In this document: piece by piece, positions 26,700 through 36,951 of the stretch
How positions within the stretch are numbered: the stretch's first letter is position 1
Layout: each line of letters opens with the position of its first letter
Assembly: GCF_052324685.1 (NCBI RefSeq)
Contig: NC_135218.1
Span: forward strand, 11,714,016 to 11,778,015
DNA length: 64,000 bases
DNA from: Brachyhypopomus gauderio
Lineage: Eukaryota; Chordata; Actinopteri; Gymnotiformes; Hypopomidae
Direction of reading: 5' to 3'
The notes under the pieces: model-generated
Told to the model about the DNA's origin: nothing
The model's input: the letters and a program-made list of their open reading frames with translations, nothing else
Databases searched by the model: none
Made by a program: the position numbers and the translations under genes

Positions 26700-29150
26700 T
26701 AGCCGCAAGCGGCGATAGGCGGGTTCACACACACAATAAGCAAAAGGAAGCCCAAAAGGTCCTTTAGACCTAAAAGTGAAAAGAAGCTGTTTGGGGTTGG
26801 CCAGTGTGTGCTCTACAGATAGTGTGTAATGACATCTGCATGTGTCAGAAAGGGAGACACAGAAACAGCACATCTGGCTAGGGCTGCATCTATGTGAACA
26901 ATATAGGAAGGCCTGCATGTGTCTATACATGATTGGGCCTGTATATCACCGACAGAGATAGATTGAGGGAGCCAGAGACTATGCTTTGTTAATTCACTCT
27001 TTACACACCTAGCATGCCTAACATGACTGCCCATGTATTCAAAGTATGAATGTAGTCTGCAAAGCCTGGCATTACATGACTGACATGACTGGCATGACTG
27101 GAATGACATCACTGCCATGACGAACAAAATTAACATGACTGATATGACTGACATAACTGGCATGACTGTAATGATTTGATGATTTGACTGACATGACTGA
27201 TATGACTGGACTGAAATGATTGGCATGACATGACTTACATGACTGGCAGAACATGACTGGCATGTCTGATATGACTGACATCACTGGCATGACTTACATA
27301 TACTATACATATACTATAGATATGCATACAAACTACATACATTTAGGTAGAAGTGTGTGTGTGTGTGTGTGGTAGTGTATGTACTCAAACTATGACAACA
27401 TATACTAATACATACATACATAAGTATACATAGAAACTATACATACATATAGGTATAAAGGTGTGTGTGTCTGTGTTTGTGTGAGAGAGAGACAAAAAAG
27501 AAGCCAAATATCAGTTTGTATGAGCATGTGTTAGTCACTGAGATATGGGTGGGTATGGCTAGGGAAGTGTCATTGTGAATGCTATAGGAAGGCCTGCTTG
27601 CGCCTGTATGTGTGTGTGCCTGGTTAATAGACACAGAGAGATCTAGGTAGCCAGAGCAATGTTTACTTAGGGCACAGAGATGGGAGGGGGAATGTGGGTG
27701 AGAGTGTGAGAGAGACTGAGAGTGTGAGTTTCAGCTTGCGTGCGTGTGAGAAGGAGAAGGTGACAGAGGGACTTTACATGCATTCTTATGCATTGTATAT
27801 AATACTGCACTGTAGAGCCATACGATAACCGATTTAGATGAAACTTGACAAATTTGTTCAGGATGGGATTCTGAATGGGCTTGTGCATTTTGGTCAGAAT
27901 TGGGTAAAATATGAAAGAGCTTTAAGAATATGAATATTATATGTATCGATGCTGTCCATTAAAAAAATATTTAGCAGGTATAAGTGTCCTCAAATCCAAA
28001 ATCTTTAGATTGTTTTTTGATTTCACACTCTGTAGAGTATTATAAGACTTTGCTTGACATGATAGTATGAAAATCCTAGGAGAAGTATGAAAAGTGATGA
28101 TTTCAAACTATTATTAACTGTAAATAAACTGTGCATTTTTTAATAGGACATGTAATGGGAAAGTTGTTCGCACTACTGCAAGGAATCAAAAGAGTCCAAT
28201 TGCATGTTCCCAAGTGGAATTATGTAGGGGATACACTTGCTTTTTTTGCAATAGCGCCCCCCAGTGGCCAATCGACACCTGGCTGGATTATGTCATAGGG
28301 GGCGTGCACTTGTCCACACCCAAGAGGTTTCGTGCAGATCGACCAATGGTAAGCCTGTCAAACGCGTGCCGATCACTGATTGGCCGATTACGTCAGCCAT
28401 TTTGGAAGTATGGAGTGTCTGCTTTAGGACCTGGTTCCCAGAGGCCCATAGATGATGTCTGCCAAGTTTCATGTGGATCGGCCAATCTGAGTGCATGGGG
28501 CAAATTTTTGCATGTTATAGCGCCCCCTAGCAGGTGAGGTATGGCAACCTCTGCGAGCTGCCCCAGACCCTCACAGGGAAGCTGTCTGTGAAGTGCCATC
28601 TCATTACATGCAAGTTTTCTTAAGTTAGAGCTCCATATGCGCAAAATTTACTATTGAATTTACGCCTCCTCATTTGATTGGCTTATACTGACTAGGTAGT
28701 GAAGAAATTAGCATTTTTGTTGGATAGATTTTAAAGTTCAGACTCTTCTGAACGTTTTGATACCACATATGTGCATGTATGTGAAAAATCCAGGGACTAG
28801 TTTGCGCTCAAATATGTGTGTGATTTTGCACATTATGCAAATTAACTCGAAATCTAAGTGGGCGGAGCTTAATGGTTGTATATTAATTGTCCTATTGAAT
28901 TTAGTCAAGGAATGTATAGGAACTGGAATTTTGGTTCTAGGACTTACGGTGTAGGAGATATGGACAAAAAGTCAATATGGTCTGCTATAGCGCCACCATC
29001 AGGCCAATTTGGGTCCCTGTATGGGAATCTGGTCCTTGGAGTTAACTGAACCTTTTTGCCAAGTTTGGGGTTTCTAGGCATTACGGTCTAGGCTGCACAA
29101 TACGTTTTAGGTCAAAAAATGGGACAAAGAATAATAATAAGAAAGAAAAA
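26700..29150. repeat. Type C satellite unit C6
   Basis: Almost base-for-base the same as C2, 20,380 bp upstream, across roughly 2.4 kb, differing by one 23-bp minisatellite subunit and scattered single bases (for example near 28,082). It is the last full unit of the array. Confidence 0.85.
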
Positions 29151-29356
29151 CCCTAACAATTACATAGGGTTCCCACACTATGTGTGTGTGAACCCTAAAA
29201 AATCCTAACAATTACAATAGGGTTCCCACACTATGTGTGTGAACCCTAATAATAATAATCGGAACAATTACAATAGGGTTCCAGCACCGCTGGTGCTTGG
29301 ACCCCTAATAATAGCAATTACAATAGGTTTCCCACACTATGTGTGTGAACCCTAAA
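29150..29356. repeat. Cluster of four hairpin end-blocks at the array edge
   Basis: Four consecutive 40-50 bp blocks each read AACAATTACAATAGG (or close), then a hairpin, then CCCTAA. Three use a stem of the CCCACAC/GTGTGTG type. The third uses a different stem (CCAGCACC/GGTGCTTGG). After this cluster no unit head follows, so this is the right-hand edge of the array. Confidence 0.8.
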
Positions 29357-29639
29357 AAACAAAAAATATATTTACAAAAATATATGTGACAATCATTGGC
29401 AGTCATAGAAAGGTCTTATGAACAAATTCTAACTTGTAGATTTAGATTTTTAATTTTAGTTTGTAGGAATGCTTAAGTGGTTATCCATGCCTGCATGTTT
29501 CACTGGTGAATGAATATGAGATGACATACAAGTCAAAGTGAAGTCTCCCAGTCATCCAGCAACCAATCAGAGAATGCATAAATACATACACGAGTTCCAG
29601 ATTTAAAATAAAGGTCTGGCTAAGTCTGCCAGGAAGCTA
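29357..29639. other. AT-rich spacer, nothing recognised
   Basis: No open frame, repeat motif or RNA-like signal beyond plain AT-rich sequence. Confidence 0.5.
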
Positions 29640-30110
29640 CAATTGGCCTGAGGTCTGGTCTTTCAGCAGGACAAACTCCCAAGTATATCTCAGCATCCAT
29701 CAGTGGGTTCATGATAAAAGAATCAAGTTTTTATCATGTCCATCTGAATCTCCAGATCTGAACCCTACTGGAAACCTGTGGAGTGAATCCACAAGCAAGG
29801 ACCCAGGACTCTGATCTAGAGAGATTCTGTACAGAGGAATGGGCCCAGGATTCTGATCTAGAGAGGTTCTGTACAGAGGAATGGGCCCAGGATTCTGATC
29901 TAGAGAGGTTCTGTACAGAGGAATGGGCCCAGGACTCTAATCTAGAGAGGTTCTGTACAGAGGAATGGGCCCAGGACTCTGATCTAGAGGTTCTGTTCAG
30001 AGGAATGGGCTCAGACGCTTGTCCTGGGCTCTCTCACTCCATCTAGCATTACTGGTGTATGGCTGCTGTTATGTTGACTTAGGGAGGCTGGAGGCTACAT
30101 AATAAAATTC
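29640..30110 (+). mobile_element. Degenerate Tc1-like transposase 3' remnant
   Basis: Reading forward, 29,660-29,790 encodes a decayed tail of a Tc1/mariner transposase: a QQD-like stretch followed by SPDLNP and NLW, the block around the last catalytic acidic residue of the DDE family, here with the usual glutamate lost. Frames are interrupted and no terminal inverted repeat was found. The next part has been expanded into a 42-bp tandem repeat. Confidence 0.65.
29801..30012. repeat. 42-bp minisatellite derived from Tc1 coding DNA
   Basis: Five copies of a 42-bp unit, each encoding 14 residues (core LERFCTEEW) in one continuous frame. The motif matches the region just after DLNPxENLW in Tc1-like transposases, so the minisatellite grew from transposon coding sequence. 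An 87-codon open frame results, which I regard as fortuitous. Confidence 0.85.
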
Positions 30111-30405
30111 TAAATGTAGGATTGTCTCACTTTTTATCTGATTTTGAGAATGATGATCATCTTAGTCATTGACATTTCACTAGAAGGTTATTAAGATTAG
30201 TTCTAATCCTAATCATGAAATCAGACTTTTAAACTCTTAAGGTAATATTATTAAGTTATTTTCCATTTATGAAAATTTTCTTATGGAAAAAACATTATCT
30301 TATATCCAATACATTTGGGGTTAATAACAACTAATAACGATATAATCTTTTTTAACACTAGAAATTAACATCTTCATATCAACCTCTGAAATAGGCCTCT
30401 CTCAC

Positions 30406-30596
30406 CTGAAATAGTCACTACAGACACAAAGGACGATCTTGTGAGCACTGATCTCTACATCTTTGAACTTGAGGATCACGTCACAGAGTTTTCCCTCCAA
30501 ACGAAGATCGTTGAAGGCAGTACAGGACATAGCACTCATTTTGCGCTCCATGTGACGTTGCCCGTGGGACACCTCTGCTTGCTCATTCATTGTCAC
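30406..30596 (-). CDS. klhl10: klhl10-like gene, first coding exon (BTB domain start)
   Basis: The minus strand reads 63 codons plus two bases from ATG at 30,596 to a consensus donor (CAG|GTGAGA) after 30,406. The peptide MERKMSAM..FNDLRLEGKLCDV, then SAHKIVLC..SDYF, is the N-terminal part of a BTB/POZ domain. The MERKMSAM start is characteristic of KLHL10, a substrate adaptor of cullin-3 ubiquitin ligases needed in male germ cells. A second ATG lies two codons in. The exon ends in phase 2. The rest of the BTB, BACK and Kelch repeats should lie at lower coordinates, but none is visible; that space is the Tc1 remnant and the satellite array. So either a huge intron begins here or the exon is an orphan. 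Paralogue identity among fish klhl10 genes is not resolvable. Confidence 0.75.
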
Positions 30597-30955
30597 CAGT
30601 TTTGGACACGTGTGAGTTTAGCTAGGACTTCCTTCAACACTGTTAAGATTGTTAAATATAATTCTAATAGCCACATAAGACTCAAGAGAGTTCCGGAATG
30701 AATCTCTATTACATCATAGTAACTCTATTTACATCATAGTAACAATATGTTGATGAGGTGAGCTTTATGTGCTTCATAAGGTCTGTCTTGAGTGCCTAAT
30801 TTAAGGCAATGACAGAGTACACATTTCATGCAATAGCCAGTGCCATACTTTCACATTGAAATCACAGTTACAGTTAAATGGGAGGGGAAACATATGTTTT
30901 TACAAAATTCCTAACTGTAAATACAAGTTCAGTGTTTGTAACAACCAGATGAAGC
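30597..30955. other. Upstream flank of the klhl10-like exon, no clear elements
   Basis: AT-rich sequence containing a short tandem duplication of TACATCATAGTAAC near 30,709-30,745. No TATA box close to the exon and no other gene signal was seen. Confidence 0.4.
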
Positions 30956-30959
30956 TTAA

Positions 30960-32363
30960 AGGGAACCCTGGCTGGTAACACTTGTAAGCCTTAATATGCT
31001 GTAATTAAATTATTAAGACATGTTGTAAAAAAAATCACAAAAGCAGCAGATTTATTTACAAATCAACGCTTTTATTCGAAATATTTGACATATGGGCGCA
31101 GCCATGTTTTCTGACGCGCAATGCCTGCTGGGTAGATGACGTCAAATGGTTGCAGCGCGCTAAACTTAGCTACCTTAAAGAAAACCAAGCCACACTGTGT
31201 TGCCGTTGGATGTTATTTCCAGTCGAAAGGCAGTGGGAAGACTGATATTAGTCTTCACAGTTTTCCCAAAGATAAAAATTTGTGAAGCAGCGTGTGGACG
31301 AACACAGCTACCAAAAGACCCGCGGCTCTGCTCACTTCAGTCCCGATGCGTTTGAGTCATTCAGTAGACCCCAACTGGTGAGAGAGTTGACGGATGCTGT
31401 TGGTTTTAAACATAGACTAAAACACAGTGCAGTGCCCACAGTTTTCCCACACAGAAAGTCCAAAAGCCCCAGAATGTGGAGCGAGAACCGCACGAAGAAA
31501 CGTGAACATAAATATGCACTGGATTCTCTCCTGGCGTCCCGGCAACAACGTTTACCGCTAACGTTTACTGCTTCTCCCTCGTTTACCGCTAACGTTTACT
31601 GCTTCTCCCTTGTTTACCGCTAACGTTTACTGCTTCTCCCTCGTTTACCGCTAACGTTTACTGCTTCTCCCTTGTTTACCGCTAACGTTTACTGCTTCTC
31701 CCTTGTTTACCGCTAACGTTTACTGCTTCTCCCTCGTTTACCGCTAACGTTTACTGCTTCTCCCTTGTTTACCGCTAACGTTTACTGCTTCTCCCTTGTT
31801 TACCGCTAACGTTTACTGCTTCCCCCCTCGTTTGCGGATCCTGAACTTGAAGGTACAGCATTAGCGGTCATTGATAAATCTGACGATCTGCTAGATACGA
31901 ATCAATTACAGATAGTCGAGGAGTCCGTAGGTGTACAGTGTTCTCCATCCAAGACGGATAACGCAACTCAAACAGACATGACTTTTACATCAGATGTAGC
32001 GGCCAAAAAGATTAGGGTTAATTAAATGTGAATCACAACATATTAGCCTGTCACTAATCACTACTAGACATGTATAAAAGAAAGCCCTGTGACCTTATAT
32101 GCGACGTCAATCTTCAATAAGAGCTCGCTACACGTTATTAGAAATACCGGTAAGACAAAAGTTACGGCCAGTCACTGCAACCATTTGACGTCACTACCTG
32201 CTGCGCCCGTCAGCAGTTATAAAAATGGCGACCTACGTGCAGCGGGATTTTACAGAAAATCTAATAAATCTGCTACTTTTTGTGATTTTTTACAACGTGT
32301 CTTCATAATTTAGAGTAATTACACGATATTAAGGCTTACATATGTTATCAACCGGGGTTCCCT
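30960..32363 (+). mobile_element. Kolobok-type DNA transposon, non-autonomous, with THAP remnant
   Basis: The element is bounded by TTAA duplications (30,956-30,959 and 32,364-32,367) and inverted termini of about 39 bp starting AGGGAACCC, with only a handful of mismatches. TTAA targets plus a THAP protein are the signature of the Kolobok superfamily. Inside, a THAP zinc-finger region is readable: a C-x4-C start with SLHSFPKD near 31,200-31,275, then in another frame SAHFSPDAFE and a SAVPTVFP ending (31,330-31,450). At 31,840-32,025 comes a stretch with NATQTD, also typical of THAP proteins. A frameshift breaks the finger and no catalytic domain is present, so the copy cannot move by itself. 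Confidence 0.8.
31549..31829. repeat. 31-bp minisatellite inside the Kolobok element
   Basis: About nine copies of a 31-bp unit (core TTTACCGCTAACG then CTGCTTCTCCC), alternating C or T at one position. It sits between the THAP region and the downstream acidic coding stretch of the element. Confidence 0.9.
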
Positions 32364-32779
32364 TTAAAAGTAGCTTGTAGTGTCTTTGGCCTATGTTATA
32401 CTTTATGTAATGATTTCAACTAACACACACCACAGCTTTGCTACCTCTGGACATAATGGTTGGCCCCTGTCCGCAGACACAAATATTTTGCATTGAAATA
32501 CTTTAAATTAGGCTTTTGATTGTATTATCTGAATAGAAATATTGGGTGAAAAGAATGTGTGGATCCATCGCGGGGATAAAATATTTAGGGGGAAATACTG
32601 GTCAGCGCGGCCATACTGGAAGTCATATTTTTCATAATTAGGATAGCAGTACGTTTTAAAAAATGTCTGCTTATTATCCAAATGTTTAATCCGCGAGAAA
32701 AACACCCGAGAGCGTGTTGCAGTTGGCATCCGCACTGCTAGGTATTGGAGTTTGTTTATTAATGTTCTGGCTGTATATT
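32364..32779. other. Spacer without recognised features
   Basis: Low-GC sequence between the Kolobok element and a CpG-rich block; no gene or repeat could be supported. Confidence 0.4.
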
Positions 32780-33100
32780 TTCCCTCAGCAGTACTAGGCG
32801 GTGCCTCAAAACGTAAACAAAGGGGAGAATTAACCAAGCGGGCTGCTCGCCTTCGAAGTCCACCCGTCTTTGAAGAACCAGAACACCGTACCGCGACACA
32901 CTCCGTTCTACCCAGCAACAAAGCGGCGGCGTTCGGTTCCTCCGAAAACTGGGACTTTTATCCGCGCGAACGGACCGAGCCCGACGAGCCCGACGAGCCC
33001 GACGAGTCCTGCAGAACCGTGCAGAGCGCGAGGCTTCGCGCACCCGGTGCAACGTCGCCCTTTCCTTCAATACGGTTATACAACAGAAAGGAGCAATAAC
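32780..33100. promoter_or_regulatory. CpG-rich block, possible promoter or first exon
   Basis: GC content and CpG density rise sharply compared with both sides. It holds a triple 9-bp repeat (CCCGACGAG, about 32,978-33,006). Overlapping open frames exist on both strands (up to 174 codons minus) but none resembles a known protein, so they may just reflect the GC content. It lies 2.2 kb upstream of the minus-strand klhl10-like exon, so it could be a promoter for it. Confidence 0.35.
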
Positions 33101-33116
33101 AAGGGTGTGTGTGGTC

Positions 33117-33285
33117 CAGAGGCGGTCTTTGCATAGAGGCGTGGCTAGGCAACTGCCTTGGGCCCCTCCCACTGTAGCCCACTGTAGGGGCCCCCTGATT
33201 AGCTGACTTCTTTCTCGCATATTAATGTTGATGGGCCCCCTAGTTAAATTCGCCTTGAGCCCCCAAATTGCTAAGTCCGCCACTG
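33117..33285. mobile_element. Small non-autonomous hAT element
   Basis: A 169-bp element with inverted ends (CAGAGGCGGTCTT.. and ..AAGTCCGCCACTG) is flanked on both sides by the exact 8-bp duplication GTGTGGTC (33,109-33,116 and 33,286-33,293). Ends starting CAG and an 8-bp duplication are diagnostic of hAT transposons. It has no coding capacity. Confidence 0.85.
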
Positions 33286-33414
33286 GTGTGGTCTGAGCTT
33301 AAAATACTGCGTGGAAGTCCGATCAGGAATAAAAAAGCGAGCCGTTTGACTGAAGGGATGATGGGCAATGAGAGGGAGGTGAGGCGGGACCCGCTCCAAT
33401 GCAGAGAGAAAGAA

Positions 33415-33485
33415 GAGCGTACATTTACCACTACATTTACCAGATCGTACATTTACCACTACATTTACCAGATCGTACATTTCCC
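33415..33485. repeat. 28-bp tandem repeat
   Basis: About two and a half copies of a 28-bp unit containing CGTACATTTACCACTAC. Confidence 0.85.
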
Positions 33486-33910
33486 AGTGGATTTAATTGG
33501 GTTATTAATGGTTTCAATCGTTTTCATATTTTGCGGTAAAACAAAGTTACTGCCGTTCTCTACAGCGTTGAATATAAATAGGTAGATAGATAGACCTATT
33601 AAGTTTTTTCTAGGGTCTGTAGTTGTAACTGGTGAATCCAGGGACGGGTGAGGATAACATTCGCGCCAGGGCTGAAAAGGTTGAAGATGAAGTTGTAAAC
33701 GCTTGTCGTTTGAGTCTACCCTGTGCTTTAGCCCATGTTAGAAAATAAAAACACGTGAACCCTGGTATTTTTACCATTTTCGCTGCTGATGTATTTATTG
33801 GTTCATTAAGACGTAATGGTTTTGACTGAGCCATCTGGAATGGCGAAAGCGGCCTCTCGCGTTTAAGGATCTGGCTCCATACATTGAATCCATTGACAGA
33901 GCCCGTAAGG

Positions 33911-34187
33911 TGACATCATGTAAAAAATAATAATAACGCGTGGCCACGACTTACTAACGCGTGGGAACGAGATACTAATGTCGCCTTTCACACGCGGCAA
34001 CAAAGTTTATTTTTTCACAGCAAAGCAAGCAGATCCCAGGGATGTTCGCGAACTGACTGCCCAAGGAAGGTAAACCTGGCTTTATATAAAGTAATACTTA
34101 ATTATCTTGTTCACACACGTTAATTATCTCGTTCGCACGCGTTAGTAAGTCGTGGCCACGCGTTATTATATTTTTTACATGATGTCA
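33911..34187. mobile_element. Palindromic MITE
   Basis: The first about 80 bp (33,911-33,990) are the near-exact reverse complement of the last about 80 bp (34,108-34,187), including TGACATCATGTAAAA and CGTGGCCACG. The middle (about 34,000-34,100) is unpaired. This is the form of a foldback MITE. The family and target duplication are not clear. Confidence 0.75.
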
Positions 34188-34202
34188 TGTAAAAAATACA
34201 CC

Positions 34203-34275
34203 CATGACGTCACATGTCCCGCCGTATACCCATGACGTCACATGTCAACGCCCCGTATCCCCATTACGTCACATG
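34203..34275. promoter_or_regulatory. Tandem CRE-like sites
   Basis: Two perfect cAMP-response elements TGACGTCA (34,205-34,212 and 34,233-34,240) and one TTACGTCA (34,264-34,271) are spaced 28 and 31 bp apart inside a roughly 30-bp tandem repeat. Binding by CREB/ATF proteins is possible; the repetition may simply be a minisatellite. Confidence 0.5.
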
Positions 34276-34489
34276 CCCCTATGTCTTCTCACCTTTTTAA
34301 CCCCTGACCCATTTTCATGCCTGGTTTATAAAAAGACACGTTTACTGTGACGACGGCAGCACTTCATGTGTGAGCCCATGCCGCTTAAAGCACCGCGATA
34401 ACCGTCGGTGAAAAGTTGAGAGCGCATTTCAGAGTTCCCAACGCACCCAAATTTGCCCCCGCGCTGTGAAATCTCGGTAAAGCGAAGAA

Positions 34490-34707
34490 TGGAATTGCGC
34501 CAAGTGACATATGAAACTCCTCCTGTTGTAGAACCCCCTCCCTCCACCAGCCCAACCAGCGCCACCCTCACAGCACCATCCTCACGCCTCCATCAGCGCG
34601 CAGGCTCCCTCTCCCCCCGACGTCTGGCCATCTTAACGGTTCGTGTTCTGAAACAAACCAATGCTTCAATGGACGTGGTTGTTTTGACCTATTTCTTTGT
34701 ATTATGA
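34490..34707 (+). CDS. Unidentified open frame after the CRE cluster
   Basis: A 72-codon frame from ATG at 34,490 (the same frame is open from 34,453) has a Pro/Ser/Thr-rich stretch (TPPVVEPPPSTSPTS). It sits about 220 bp downstream of the CRE repeats in a moderately GC-rich block that could be a first exon. I do not recognise it. There is no good donor at its end and no supporting downstream exon, so it may not be a gene. Confidence 0.2.
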
Positions 34708-34709
34708 CA

Positions 34710-36833
34710 GAGACCGAAAAAAATCTCGAATCACAATGATACCAAATTTGCACTAAGATTGTATTTCAGCTACTTATTTAAAATTATACGGTTTCCATAA
34801 CCTACAACAATTTTAATAGTTTTAAGACATGGTTTAAATTGCTTTTGTAACCACATTGTGTAGAAAATGTATTTACAGTATTTAGAGGCTATGATATTTA
34901 CCCTTATATGACCCTAGTCATATAATTCCATGAGCAATTATTGTACCCCAAACAAAGCAGTATAGAAGTTAGCATGACTGGCAAAAATTTAGCCTGTATA
35001 CATTCAGTTGTTTATTTCAACTGTATTCTACTCTATCTCCATAGTTCACATTCCTGTTTGATAGGCTTTTCGCCCACACACCCTTATCGCTGCTGGGGAG
35101 ACCTGCCATTTCTGTGTCTCACAAGCGGGTCTATCTGTGCATGTCAAAACAAAATTTCAAAGGAAGCCCCGACCACAGTGGTTCCTTGTTGACAGCTTGT
35201 GTCAGTGAGCTGTTTAAGGTAAAGGACAGAAGCATTGCTGCTTGGAGATCTGTCACCACACAGCCCGATCAGCGGTCCAGCGATAGAGTAAAGAGGCTCT
35301 CAGTGAAACGGTGCATTAGTCACCTGACACTGGAAGACCAGAGAAATCAGTGGACTATTAAATGGATTTATGGAAGATATTGAGATTTTTTGCAAAGATG
35401 GCAGTGATCAATTGCATGTAAAATGATTTTCAGACATCACTTTGCTGTTTGCAAAATATTCCATTCTTGAGACATGGCATAACAGCAAATAATAAAACCA
35501 TCAGTTAACTAACTTAAGAGAGCGTAGCATTGTCTGAAAAAAGATTATTAGCATATAAGCACAGCTATAGAGCAGGAGGGCAGTTATCTGCTCTGATAAA
35601 CAAATTATTTGGTGTATTTAGTTGGAAATAGGCTTTGTCTTCTAATGACCTGGTATCATGTTTTAATGTTTTTTTCCTGCATGTTTCCAACATGATGTAA
35701 TCAGATCTACCTTTAGACAGTTGACACGTTGCGTTGCCTCTGCATGGCGGTCATATGCCTTCTGATATTTTCACGCTGTAGACAATGAAAATTATGTAAG
35801 CAATGCAGTTTCAATCAGCAATCATGTTTTTGCTCTTTCTCATGGTAGAATTTAAAGAAGCTCTCTGCAGTTGTAACTCACAGATATTATCAGTCATAGT
35901 GATCCGTACCCCAGTGTGTGGGCACGCACCTCACCCTTGGCATCAAACAGATTCACTCAGCTTCTGTCACAGAGGAATTACATTTGTCTTTGAAGTGGAA
36001 GCGTCCATGTTTGCTTCTGGTGCTTGATTAAACTTTATTTGGTTGCAGTATTGCTCTTTTACTGAATATTTCAGTGCTTGTGTATTTGTTTTTAAAAATG
36101 CCAGTGGATGTCTGTTTCATTTAGGAAAGACAAGCCATTAAAGCAGACACTTTCTGTCAATTAGTCTCTGTTTCTGCCAAGATGTAGGGACACACAGGAG
36201 AGAAAAAATACAGAAAATTGTTAAGCACCCTCTCAACATCTCTAAGGCTTATCATGGTTTACCATGATGACAGAATGTAAAGACTGCACAGAGGCATAAT
36301 TGAATTCAGAGACTTCTATCTACTACAATAGCAAATACCTAGTAATCCCGTAAGTATCATAAGACACTAAGTACCACCAGCAGTGTTATGCTTAAGATAT
36401 GTACAGTGTTTATATTATCATTTGTTATATTGTGGATGATTTCTTCATGCTTTTGTTTTGCCCGATTTTCTGCTTAATCGTTCACAATACAATCAGTGTA
36501 ATTAGCAAAAGGAAAGCAGTGTCACCTTCTGAAAAAGGGGCTGCCGTTTCTTTTAAACAGTGAATTACGGGTTTGCAAGTTCTGTGTTGTAACCTACCAG
36601 TGCAAGTTCACTAGCTCGAGTGTGTTGGCCAGTTTCTCTGTGTAATTGCAAACACACTGCAAGCTATTAAACACAGGCATGGCCTCTGGGAGAAATGCAT
36701 ACATGCGTGTCAAATAAATGCAAAGTTTTATGCTGGTTCTTTTTGCATTTCTTAATTTTTCTTTGTGACAATATGACAATAAAGTTGAAAGTTGAATTGA
36801 GTTCTAGATCTCTTCCATGCCCCCTTTCTAAGA
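34710..36833. other. Intergenic AT-rich region
   Basis: Several 60-90 codon frames occur on both strands but none has recognisable motifs or splice context. No transposon ends were identified. Confidence 0.4.
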
Positions 36834-36845
36834 CATGTGTGTGTT

Positions 36846-36935
<90 letters not shown>

Positions 36936-36951
36936 CGCGCGTGTGTGTGTG
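36834..36951. repeat. (GT)n/(GC)n microsatellite
   Basis: About 45 GT dinucleotides with a short (GC)n interruption near 36,927-36,941. Such alternating purine-pyrimidine tracts can adopt Z-DNA. Confidence 0.95.

Noticed and set aside
4246-27290. Frames reading SHVSHISHV or MPVMSVIS repeats
   Set aside because: Translation of the catgactg minisatellite; every frame of such repeats is open.
5308-28537. 107-codon open frame present in all six C units
   Set aside because: It spans the TAGCGCC non-coding motifs and is preserved at the same level as the rest of the nearly identical DNA. It overlaps other open frames on both strands, so selection for coding is unsupported.
1-29356. CRISPR-like or bacterial repeat array
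   Set aside because: Units are kilobases long, with no short regular repeats and unique spacers, in a vertebrate genome.
32759-33283. 174-codon minus frame in the CpG-rich block
   Set aside because: Runs through the hAT element at 33,117-33,285 and has no recognisable domain; GC-rich sequence explains the open frame.
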